Shown here in pieces: positions 55,657 to 62,581 of a DNA stretch of 64,000 nucleotides. This DNA comes from Rhodobacteraceae bacterium EhC02 (GTDB lineage Bacteria; Pseudomonadota; Alphaproteobacteria; Rhodobacterales; Rhodobacteraceae): assembly GCA_001650895.1 (NCBI GenBank), contig LXYH01000016.1, forward strand, positions 186,001 through 250,000, in the 5' to 3' direction. A program made the translations under genes and the position numbers. Position 1 is the stretch's first letter; each line of letters opens with the position of its first letter. A model generated the notes under the pieces. It worked only from the letters and a program-made list of their open reading frames with translations, searched no databases and was not told the origin of the DNA.

Positions 55657-55920
55657 TCAATCAGTGTAGCCGACGCTCACCCTGATGGGCGTCAAGGTCA
55701 GTATAGGTTCCAAGCTGTCATAGGTCGCAAAGCATACAAATGTCAGCTCAGGGCCGGAAGCGACAGCTTTCATAAAGGGCCGACAGCATACCTTTGGCTT
55801 AGGTGAGATTCTGAATTTGAGACTATGGCCCGAAAGACATTGAGATGAAGTCCCCTGGGTGGGAATATGAGCAAAGGAAGTGCAACCCGCAATCTGATAC
55901 GCGAGCGCCCCATCACTCAC
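55657..55920 (-). CDS. uncertain small ORF, hypothetical
   Basis: The 87-codon frame starts at a GTG and abuts the HNH stop. It has five Cys residues and no recognisable motif. Composition is only weakly protein-like. Confidence 0.25.
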   Translation of the reverse strand: MSDGALAYQIAGCTSFAHIPTQGTSSQCLSGHSLKFRISPKPKVCCRPFMKAVASGPELTFVCFATYDSLEPILTLTPIRVSVGYTD

Positions 55921-56148
55921 TTACCCTCACTCAAGCTACAGAACAAAAGGCAATGGCGCTCGACATATAGATAAATTGCATTTCAAGGCACAGCATTTAG
56001 TGGTTTATTATCTACAACGAAAAACCGTTCCGTATTTGGCGAAGCCAGTAAGGTGAAGCCTAAGTTGATACAGTAGTTGATACTGAATGAGTATTATACA
56101 CTAAGTATATCACTACTAACTAGTAATCCTGTCTATAAGTATAACCTT
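55921..56148. other. AT-rich gap, no gene seen
   Basis: About 230 bp of AT-rich sequence between the weak ORF and the stop of the polymerase-like gene; no motif or hairpin with T-run was convincing. Confidence 0.5.
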
Positions 56149-57435
56149 TCAGTTAAGATATTCTCCTATAAGGTCTTTATCTTCAGGTAACTTGTCTGTA
56201 CTTACTCCATCCCCCACCTCAACACTAAGGGGAACGAGAACTTCCAGACCATTCATTTTCTTACAATATTGATGAATTACTTCCCTGAAGGTCTTAGCGG
56301 CAACTATAGCATCTTTAGTCTTCACAATCAGACAATCATGAACAGGATATGCTGGGATGCCAACTTGCGCCAGTCGCTCTAGGGTCAACATCATCATCTC
56401 TGATTCATGATAACTCAGGAATCCCGCACCATTAAGATAACCCTCAACAGCCCCCTGCTTGTTGTAGCGGGGTTCAAGTTCTTCTAATGCAGGAACAGTC
56501 CGTACCAGTTGCTCTCGAAACGATTCCCAGCCTTGGGGCATCAGTCCAGTCTCTTTTACCAAATCATCAGTGGCTCTCGACTTGAGTGAGTTTCCACTTC
56601 CGATCAGCTCCATCACGACAGCTTTGGCAACTTTCCGGTTGCGCTTAATCTGTTCCATCACGTCGATTGTGTCGTCCACAACGGTCCACCAATGATTGAC
56701 GGAACCTAAGCGGGAAAGCTGTGAGTAGACGTCCCACCACTGCTCGCCCTTTTCTAACCCACCTAACCTGTAGCCCAGCAGACTGCTGAATAGCGTTGGC
56801 TGAGATGCTTTGATGTCGATCTCACAGATGGGGTCGCCGTCAATGGTGCAGAATAACCTCTCGGTGCCCTTATCCAAGCCAGTCCATGCACCATAAAGTC
56901 GGCCTCCTGCATCCATCCTGCCATCATGGTACACACGCGTTGCTGAGGCTGCAGAGTGGCCGTTTGGCATTTTCAGCGGGTGCTGAAGCCAGAACTGATT
57001 AAGGGCCTCTACGCGGCTCTCTGCGGCTGTGTGGGCATCTCCAAACAACTCCGTGCATTGCTTATTGTTCAAGAAAGGTTTGGATTGCTTCTGGAGATTG
57101 CGCTTATCTCTCTGTTGCCTTGTCTCTGCTTTATTGACCTTAACGGTAGGTAGGCCGACCTGAACGAACCGAGCATCTTCCAGTTTTTCAGGCAAAGAAG
57201 ACAGATCGACCTCGTACATCGTCATCCTGGGGTCTTTTGCCCACTTACCATTTTCATCTTTGAAGAGGCCGCTATCGCCAGAACCCTCGACGAGGTGTGC
57301 ACCAAAATACTCTACCAGGCGATCAATGACCTTTGGGGCAACATCCTTGCCAACCATCGGAAAGAGTGACCAGAGCTGATGCTCTACGATGAACGCCAAG
57401 ATAGTAAGGTTTTCTGGAGTTAGGTGACCTTGCAA
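56149..57435 (-). CDS. family A/T7-RNA-polymerase-like palm protein (main reading frame)
   Basis: This frame gives 428 residues from a TTG. Three motifs in order match the single-subunit right-hand polymerases: motif A CEIDIKASQP (Asp207), motif B RKVAKAVVMELIGSG (Arg267, Lys271, Met275), and motif C YPVHDCLIV (His366, Asp367). Motif B spacing equals that of T7 RNA polymerase (Arg627, Lys631, Met635, Tyr639), with Gly at the Tyr position. Families in mobile elements with DYSxLHP and HDSFIV motifs look similar. Product type (DNA, RNA, primer) cannot be told. The N-terminus probably lies in the 57323-57616 frame. Confidence 0.7.
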   Translation of the reverse strand: MQGHLTPENLTILAFIVEHQLWSLFPMVGKDVAPKVIDRLVEYFGAHLVEGSGDSGLFKDENGKWAKDPRMTMYEVDLSSLPEKLEDARFVQVGLPTVKVNKAETRQQRDKRNLQKQSKPFLNNKQCTELFGDAHTAAESRVEALNQFWLQHPLKMPNGHSAASATRVYHDGRMDAGGRLYGAWTGLDKGTERLFCTIDGDPICEIDIKASQPTLFSSLLGYRLGGLEKGEQWWDVYSQLSRLGSVNHWWTVVDDTIDVMEQIKRNRKVAKAVVMELIGSGNSLKSRATDDLVKETGLMPQGWESFREQLVRTVPALEELEPRYNKQGAVEGYLNGAGFLSYHESEMMMLTLERLAQVGIPAYPVHDCLIVKTKDAIVAAKTFREVIHQYCKKMNGLEVLVPLSVEVGDGVSTDKLPEDKDLIGEYLN

Positions 57436-57616
57436 TGGATTGAACAGATTTCAGAAAAGAAGCGACGACAACCTCATATCGCGACGCCTTTGGTCCACCG
57501 GCGGGAAAACCTAATCGTTCTGTAAGGTCAGCAACAATCTTGGAAGCAACATCATTGAAGGGCAACCATACTGGTCGCACGACTTCAAGAAGGTAGTCAT
57601 CTTTATCGAGGCTCAC
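57323..57616 (-). CDS. probable N-terminal part of the polymerase-like protein, shifted frame
   Basis: This 97-codon frame opens with MSLDKDDYLLEVVRPVWLPF and continues sensibly to about VVVASFLKSVQS, after which it reads SPNSRKPYYLGVHRRASALV and becomes implausible. The main frame becomes sensible at LQGHLTPENLTIL in the overlap. A one-base shift at about 57430-57460 would join them into one protein of about 485 residues. Either a mutation, a sequencing error or a programmed shift. Confidence 0.5.
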   Translation of the reverse strand: MSLDKDDYLLEVVRPVWLPFNDVASKIVADLTERLGFPAGGPKASRYEVVVASFLKSVQSIARSPNSRKPYYLGVHRRASALVTLSDGWQGCCPKGH

Positions 57617-57631
57617 AGATCACCCAAGCTG

Positions 57632-58171
57632 CTACGCTTGCCTCCAGTATGAGAATATCTCTGCTACAGCATCGGGGATAGCATCAGCAGCTTCGGCTAG
57701 GACCTGATCCAGTTCCTCCTGCGGTATACCCAACAGAGAGTTGCCGTTGTCGTCCAACAGGTGCGCAACTATCGGGTTTACCAGATGCCCGTCAGTGCCG
57801 CTCTCCGTGAGTCTCAGCCACTCTTTGGGACGTAGGGCAACCGCTTGCATGAAGCCCTCACACCAGTCCATCGCAATCACATGACCTTCATGCGCCTGCC
57901 AGAAGATGGGTTCAACGACTGGAGGATCAGCCACCAAGCCTTGAGCAATACCCATGTAGAGGTCAGTTATGTCGTTCAAGACCCAAACGGGTACCTCCCC
58001 AGGGTCTCCCCCTAACGCCACGGGTAGCCATTCATCTGAGTGGATCATCACTGGGGAGCAGATAACGCCATGAATGAAGCCATCAAGGTCCGACAGCATC
58101 ATGCAGTTTTCAGGACTGTCGTCTGAGGATAAGTACCCGTCCAGTGCCTCTAAATCTATGTTGTCGTCCAT
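57632..58171 (-). CDS. UPF0149 (YecA/YgfB) family protein
   Basis: The 179-residue acidic helical protein has the family start DGYLSSDDSPENCMMLSDLD followed by GFIHGVICSP and SDEWLPVALGG. It lacks the C-terminal zinc motif of YecA. UPF0149 proteins are poorly understood; YgfB in Pseudomonas modulates transcription. It lies 16 bp upstream of the polymerase-like frame on the same strand, so probably one transcript, and is divergent from HNH-HIT. Confidence 0.85.
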   Translation of the reverse strand: MDDNIDLEALDGYLSSDDSPENCMMLSDLDGFIHGVICSPVMIHSDEWLPVALGGDPGEVPVWVLNDITDLYMGIAQGLVADPPVVEPIFWQAHEGHVIAMDWCEGFMQAVALRPKEWLRLTESGTDGHLVNPIVAHLLDDNGNSLLGIPQEELDQVLAEAADAIPDAVAEIFSYWRQA

Positions 58172-58208
58172 ACTGGATTAACCCCGCTCGTCTGGGCATA
58201 GTCTTGGC

Positions 58209-59213
58209 ATGGAACAATCTCAGCACAAGCCTGATCTGGAAGATTTCATCCGTAGCATGATGAAGATGTCCCATGTTTACCAACCAGTGATGATCCAAAC
58301 CCTGTTGGAACATGGTGGTGCTGCCAGCCTTGAAGAAATAGCCCAAGCGTTGCTTAGGTATGATGTTCCCCAAGTCGAATACTACGCCATCAGAACCAAG
58401 GCGATGGTTGGCAAAGTGCTGACACAGAACGGTGTGGTCGAAGCCGTAAAGGATGGAAATAAAATCGTTGGCTATCGTCTGATCGATGATGACCTCTCAG
58501 ACCAAAGGAGAGCCTCACTGACAGCCATGTGCCGGGAGCGGCTTAACGACTACATCAACAAGCGTGGAGCGGCCATATGGGGGCACAGGAGCCTCTCTGA
58601 TGGCTATGTCAGTGGGTCTACCCGATACGAAGTGCTGAAGCGAGCCAAGCATCGCTGTGAACTGTGCGGAGCGCACGAAACCCAAGCAGCCCTTCACGTT
58701 GATCACATTGTTCCAAGAGCCAAAGGGGGCTCCGACGAACTGTCAAACTTTCAGGCCCTTTGTATATCATGCAACACAAGCAAACGGGACCGTGACGACA
58801 CTGATTTCAGGGAAGTATTGGCTTCCTATGATCATCGTGACTCTGGTTGCCTGTTCTGTGAACTTGGCGCTGGGCGTGTTGTTGATGAGAACGAGTTGTG
58901 CCTAGCAATACGGGACGCTTACCCTGTGACCCCACTTCACACGCTCATAATACCCAAGCGGCACATTGCCGATTACTTCGACCTTTATCAGTCAGAGCGT
59001 AATGCCATTGAGGCAATGCTTCACCAGCAACGACAGGTGATTATCGATGCTGATAAGTCAGTGACAGGCTTCAATGTCGGTATTAACGCAGGACAATCCG
59101 CAGGTCAGACGATCTTTCACGTCCATGTTCATCTCATCCCAAGAAGAGACGGCGATGTCGATGATCCTCGTGGCGGAGTGCGGGGCGTCATATCAAGCAA
59201 GCAAAAGTACTAA
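58209..59213 (+). CDS. HNH nuclease fused to HIT nucleotide hydrolase
   Basis: The 334-residue protein has three parts. Residues about 10-95 form a winged-helix-like domain (GGAASLEEIAQALLR). Residues about 135-195 are an HNH nuclease with two zinc pairs (Cys150/153, Cys185/188) and HVDHIVPRAKGG (His163, Asp165, His166). Residues about 208-315 are a HIT domain with a CLFC zinc pair (Cys214/217), PKRHIADYF and the triad HVHVHLIP (His304, 306, 308). HIT enzymes hydrolyse or transfer nucleotidyl groups. This pairing in a mobile element suggests a nucleic-acid or nucleotide-targeting defence effector (inference). Confidence 0.85.
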   Translation: MEQSQHKPDLEDFIRSMMKMSHVYQPVMIQTLLEHGGAASLEEIAQALLRYDVPQVEYYAIRTKAMVGKVLTQNGVVEAVKDGNKIVGYRLIDDDLSDQRRASLTAMCRERLNDYINKRGAAIWGHRSLSDGYVSGSTRYEVLKRAKHRCELCGAHETQAALHVDHIVPRAKGGSDELSNFQALCISCNTSKRDRDDTDFREVLASYDHRDSGCLFCELGAGRVVDENELCLAIRDAYPVTPLHTLIIPKRHIADYFDLYQSERNAIEAMLHQQRQVIIDADKSVTGFNVGINAGQSAGQTIFHVHVHLIPRRDGDVDDPRGGVRGVISSKQKY

Positions 59214-59241
59214 ATCTCACCTTATCCGTATACTCTAAGGC

Positions 59242-59691
59242 CTAACCGTCACGGGCATTGCAATCTAGCTCGTACTCTGCAGCTGAAGGTACAATTTCTG
59301 GCTCCGCGTTCTCGAACTCAAACAGTACAACTTCTCCTGTTACCGCTATGCTCTGCTCAGGATAGAGTAGATAAAAACTGGAGGCGTAAGCATCTGGATT
59401 ACCCGGATAATACTCTGCCGAAGCACATGAATGCTTCCTACATGTAAGCATCTTCGAGGCGCTGTTTCCTTGCAGGTCGGTGTAGATCAACGTCCCGCGC
59501 TCACCTCGTCGTATGAGAGTTCTTGTATGCTTCTCGTGCTGAGATGAAAGAACGCACACGTACTCTTTCTTGTTGTCGAAGTAATGCCAAGTTCTTGCTC
59601 GGTCCTGTATATCCTGAGAGTTGGCAGTCGAAACGAGAAGCATGCTGATGCCGACAGCATTGCTCAGAATACGCGCAGAAAAAACGGTCAC
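59242..59691 (-). CDS. secreted hypothetical protein
   Basis: The 149-residue protein has a signal peptide (about 1-25, ending near ANSQD) and four Cys (VCVLS, LTCRKHSC, LDCNARDG). No family known to me. Its GTG start overlaps the YbjQ-like stop (GTGA), so the two genes are coupled. Acidic C-terminal part (FEFENAEPEIVPSAAEYE). Confidence 0.6.
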   Translation of the reverse strand: MTVFSARILSNAVGISMLLVSTANSQDIQDRARTWHYFDNKKEYVCVLSSQHEKHTRTLIRRGERGTLIYTDLQGNSASKMLTCRKHSCASAEYYPGNPDAYASSFYLLYPEQSIAVTGEVVLFEFENAEPEIVPSAAEYELDCNARDG

Positions 59692-60182
59692 GTCTCAATC
59701 CTCACAGCAGTTCCTGATGCAACCAGCATCACCATCGACCCAACACTCGACAATTCGACATAATCCAAGCCAACACCAACAACGGCATTTGCTCCAACGG
59801 CATGGGCTTCCCTCTTCAGTTCGTAAAGGGCAGTCCTGCGTGCATCCCGCATGGTCTTCTGCACAGCCTCAGAACGACCACCAACGATGTCTCTGACGCC
59901 CGCAAACAGGTCTTTGAACATGTTCATGCCGAAGGCGCATTCAGCCGTCACGATCTCTATGCGTTCCAAGATTACCAAGCCTTGCGGATACGCCTCAGTG
60001 GTAAGCAGCACTAGATTTATGTCTTCAAGGTCTTTCTGGGAGGCCAGTTTTTTCTTAGCCGCTTCCTCGCTTGCACGGGCTCTGTTGTCAGGCGAAAGAC
60101 TGGCCAAGAAGCAAGGCTCACAAAACCCGTTGTTGCCCTCCAGAAAGCCCAGCTTCTTCCCGCACCCTTTGCAATCAGCCAT
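59688..60182 (-). CDS. YbjQ/UPF0145 protein with N-terminal zinc ribbon
   Basis: The 164-residue protein opens with a Cys4 ribbon (CKGCGKKLG...GFCEPC) and a charged linker, then the YbjQ-type domain: VTAECAFGMNMFKDLFAGVR, DIVGGRSEAVQKTMRDARRT, AVGANAVVGVGLDYVEL. Typical bacterial YbjQ proteins lack the ribbon. ATG 60182 begins the ribbon; an upstream ATG at 60212 adds ten unlikely residues. Function unknown. Confidence 0.8.
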   Translation of the reverse strand: MADCKGCGKKLGFLEGNNGFCEPCFLASLSPDNRARASEEAAKKKLASQKDLEDINLVLLTTEAYPQGLVILERIEIVTAECAFGMNMFKDLFAGVRDIVGGRSEAVQKTMRDARRTALYELKREAHAVGANAVVGVGLDYVELSSVGSMVMLVASGTAVRIET

Positions 60183-60204
60183 ATGTCCCGAACCTCTCCC
60201 AGAA

Positions 60205-60423
60205 TTGAACAAAGGTTATCGGGAAAAGCTAACGGCACAACCAGAGATCGATACAAACCCCAAAAGATATGACTGTCAGCCAACAGGTCAGTGTGAACGC
60301 CTCAGCAGGGCCATCAGGGAGCGCCACGGGCTGATGTCGTCACTTCTGCCGCTACACGCAATCAAAGCCCGAGACCGCCACCACGGTGCCCTACAGAGGC
60401 TCTACGGGCGCGCTGGGCATTAG
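60205..60423 (+). CDS. uncertain small ORF near attR
   Basis: A 72-codon frame from a TTG, with RLSRAIRERHGLMSSLLPLH and ALQRLYGRAGH, has protein-like composition but no family match and no clear ribosome site. Confidence 0.3.
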   Translation: MNKGYREKLTAQPEIDTNPKRYDCQPTGQCERLSRAIRERHGLMSSLLPLHAIKARDRHHGALQRLYGRAGH

Positions 60424-60473
60424 TTCAGCCCCGCACTGCTTGCGGTAGTAAGACTAAGCCATCCAATCACTGC

Positions 60474-60511
60474 GGAGATGTGGCCGAGTGGTCGAATGCG
60501 CTCCCCTGCTA
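60474..60511 (+). pseudogene. 5' half of a tRNA-Ser (GCT) gene
   Basis: GGAGATGTGGCCGAGTGGTC GAATGCG, then CTCCCCTGCT, match the acceptor, D arm and anticodon stem of tRNA-Ser(GCT); the sequence diverges within the anticodon loop, where pairing GGGAG should follow. Variable, T and 3' acceptor parts are missing. Confidence 0.75.
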
Positions 60512-60663
60512 CCAAAACTCATCTAATGGCAAGAAAATCGATCACACATCTGTTCACACATCGTCATTTTTGGTACTCGAGTCAGGGAGTGTAGACGTTG
60601 TGTAGCTGAGCCGACCTGTCGGCGGAGAGCCTTTCAAGCCATTGAAAATGGTGCAAAAAGGCG

Positions 60664-60725
60664 CAATGGTAGAGCAGCAGCTTCCCAAGCTGAATACGAG
60701 GGTTCGATTCCCTTCACCCGCTCCA
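60664..60725 (+). repeat. attR, 62-bp direct repeat of tRNA-Gly 3' end
   Basis: Identical to 49981-50042. The upstream acceptor and start of the D arm are absent, so this is not a functional tRNA. Confidence 0.93.
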
Positions 60726-61204
60726 AAAACCGCTTTGTCAAAACAAGCTTCAACTTCTGGTCGAAATATTTTGAAGCTCGACCTTGCATTGCTAGCTCGG
60801 CCACACCAATTTCTTTGGAGAGAGCGGTGGTTGCCGGGCCCATGTCACTCTCTAAATGGCAAAACCGGTGACTGGCCTAACGTGTGATGACCGCTACTGT
60901 AAGGGACCCGCACGCGAGTAAAGGTAAGGCACGTTTATGCGGGCAACTCTGACACTCGAAGCCAGCAGATCGAACGGTACGAAGTACCGTATGAGGCTGT
61001 CCTTTGGCTTTTTTGCTCTAGGCTGGCTTTTGAAGTACATCGGACTTTAGGTCTGGTTTGGGGTCGTTCTGTTGAGCGGCCCCAATTTCATCACACACGC
61101 TCCTTCCATCGTCGACAGCACCTTCCTGTCCTTGCGGGTTGAGACACGGCCGTTCTGCGCCTAGGTTCGCAGAAGCAGAGTGACCAACCCGAAGGAAGAC
61201 TGTC
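60726..61204. other. chromosomal gap after attR
   Basis: About 480 bp with no gene. ACGGTAC (60974-60980) and GTACCGT (60984-60990) form a short perfect hairpin with loop GAA. Nothing else is recognised. Confidence 0.5.
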
Positions 61205-61648
61205 ATGACATGGAACGTGTATCTCTCAGGCGAAATCCACACCGATTGGCGTGAGCAGATCATCAATGGCGCGAAAGGCCTTGATATCGCGTTCAATTCC
61301 CCGGTCACCGATCATGCGGCCAGTGACGATTGCGGGGTCACGATCCTGGGGGCGGAACCGGACAAGTACTGGCATGATCACAAGGGCGCGATGGTCAACG
61401 CCATCCGCACCCGCAAGGGTATCGCCGATGCCGATGTGGTGGTGGTGCGCTTTGGCGATCAGTACAAGCAGTGGAACGCCGCCTTCGACGCGGGCTATGC
61501 CGCGGCCCTCGGCAAATCGCTGATCATCCTGCACGGACCCGACCACCAGCACGCCCTCAAGGAGGTGGATGCCGCAGCCCTGGCCGTGGCGCAGACGCCT
61601 GATCAGGTCGTGGCCATCCTGCGCTATGTGATCGAAGGAAAGCTTTGA
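61205..61648 (+). CDS. ytoQ: YtoQ family protein
   Basis: The 147-residue protein opens with MTWNVYLSGEIHTDWREQI and has NSPVTDHAASDDCG and ADVVVVRFGDQYKQWNAAFD, the distinctive YtoQ strings. The fold resembles nucleoside 2-deoxyribosyltransferases, so a nucleotide-related role is possible. GAAGGAAGA precedes the ATG. The cupin gene starts 5 bp after the stop. Confidence 0.9.
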   Translation: MTWNVYLSGEIHTDWREQIINGAKGLDIAFNSPVTDHAASDDCGVTILGAEPDKYWHDHKGAMVNAIRTRKGIADADVVVVRFGDQYKQWNAAFDAGYAAALGKSLIILHGPDHQHALKEVDAAALAVAQTPDQVVAILRYVIEGKL

Positions 61649-61652
61649 CCCG

Positions 61653-62108
61653 ATGGCGGCATCCGGCATGGCGGCGCTTGGCGCGGCCCAGATCATCGAA
61701 CGCCTTGGCCTGATCCCGCATCCAGAGGGCGGCCATTACCGCCAGACATGGATCGACGGGTCCGAGGGCGCTGCGCGCCCCAGCGGCACCTGCATCTATT
61801 TCCTGCTGGCCGCCGGTGAACGCAGCCATTGGCACAAGGTCGACGCGGCCGAGATCTGGCATTTCTACGCAGGTGCCCCGCTGATCCTGTCGCTGGCCGC
61901 AACCGAGGCGGGCCCCGCGCGCGATCACCGTCTTGGCCCGGATCTTCTGGCGGGCGAGGCCCCCCAGATCATCGTGCCGCCGCATCACTGGCAGGCCGCG
62001 CGCAGCACCGGAGACTGGACGCTGGTCGGCTGCACCGTCAGCCCCGCCTTCCGGTTCGAGGGCTTCACCCTCGCCCCCGCAGGTTTCGACATTCCCCGCG
62101 CCGACTGA
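61653..62108 (+). CDS. DUF985 cupin family protein
   Basis: The 151-residue single-cupin protein starts with IIERLGLIPHPEGGHYRQTW, then TCIYFLLAAGERSHWHKVDA and EIWHFYAGAPLIL, and PPHHWQAARSTGDWTLVGCT: the DUF985/Cupin_5 family. The EGGHYR motif is the hallmark. Start 61653, or the inner ATG at 61668. Probably co-transcribed with ytoQ. Confidence 0.87.
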   Translation: MAASGMAALGAAQIIERLGLIPHPEGGHYRQTWIDGSEGAARPSGTCIYFLLAAGERSHWHKVDAAEIWHFYAGAPLILSLAATEAGPARDHRLGPDLLAGEAPQIIVPPHHWQAARSTGDWTLVGCTVSPAFRFEGFTLAPAGFDIPRAD

Positions 62109-62117
62109 CCCTTCGCC

Positions 62118-62564
62118 TCAGGGCTGCTGTGGCGCGGCCTGTCCCCGCAGATGCGCCAGCGTGGCGGCGCAGGGCTGCCCCTCGTAGAAGGTCGTCAGGA
62201 TCGCCTCGAACACCGCGCGCGTCTGCGGATCCTGCGCCGCTTCGCGAAACAGCGTGGCCGATGACCTGAGCTTGAGGGCATCGACCTGCCCCATGATCTG
62301 CGCGGCGCTGCGGTCCGGATGCGTCAGAACCGCCCGCGCCACCGCGATCAGACCGGGCCCCAGATCGGGATCGGCCAGATAGGCGCGCGCCTCGGCCATG
62401 TCTTCGATCCCGAAATGTTTTGCCGAGGCAGACCGTCCCAGCACCTTGAGCTGGGGAAAGATGAACCACATCCAATGGGTCTGCTTGCGCCCCTCGGTCA
62501 ATTCGGCCAGGGCCCTGTCATAGGTATCGAACTGGGCAATGTCGAACCGCGTCAGATTGCTCAT
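62118..62564 (-). CDS. DUF1810 family protein
   Basis: The 148-residue protein starts with RFDIAQFDTYDRALAELTEG, then RKQTHWMWFIFPQLKVLGRS and YLADPDLGPGLIAVARAVL: the DUF1810 pattern (KxxHWMWFIFPQ), of unknown function. Convergent with the cupin gene. Confidence 0.9.
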   Translation of the reverse strand: MSNLTRFDIAQFDTYDRALAELTEGRKQTHWMWFIFPQLKVLGRSASAKHFGIEDMAEARAYLADPDLGPGLIAVARAVLTHPDRSAAQIMGQVDALKLRSSATLFREAAQDPQTRAVFEAILTTFYEGQPCAATLAHLRGQAAPQQP

Positions 62565-62581
62565 GGTGCCTGCTGCCTCCC

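Larger units (their letters stand above)
49981..60725. mobile_element. 10.7-kb integrative element in tRNA-Gly
   Basis: The integrase begins 57 bp after the tRNA and the exact 62-bp tRNA repeat marks the other end. Genes inside are less GC-rich than the flanking chromosome, codon use differs, and most have no chromosomal-core function. It carries no conjugation or structural phage genes that I could recognise, so it is a genomic island, satellite, or defence-type element relying on other elements for movement. Confidence 0.9.

Noticed and set aside
60664-60725. second tRNA-Gly gene
   Set aside because: It lacks the 5' acceptor strand and part of the D arm; it is attR.
60634-60843. 69-codon minus-strand frame with VKGIEPSYSAWEAAALPLR
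   Set aside because: This string is the antisense translation of tRNA-Gly DNA and is a well-known false gene.
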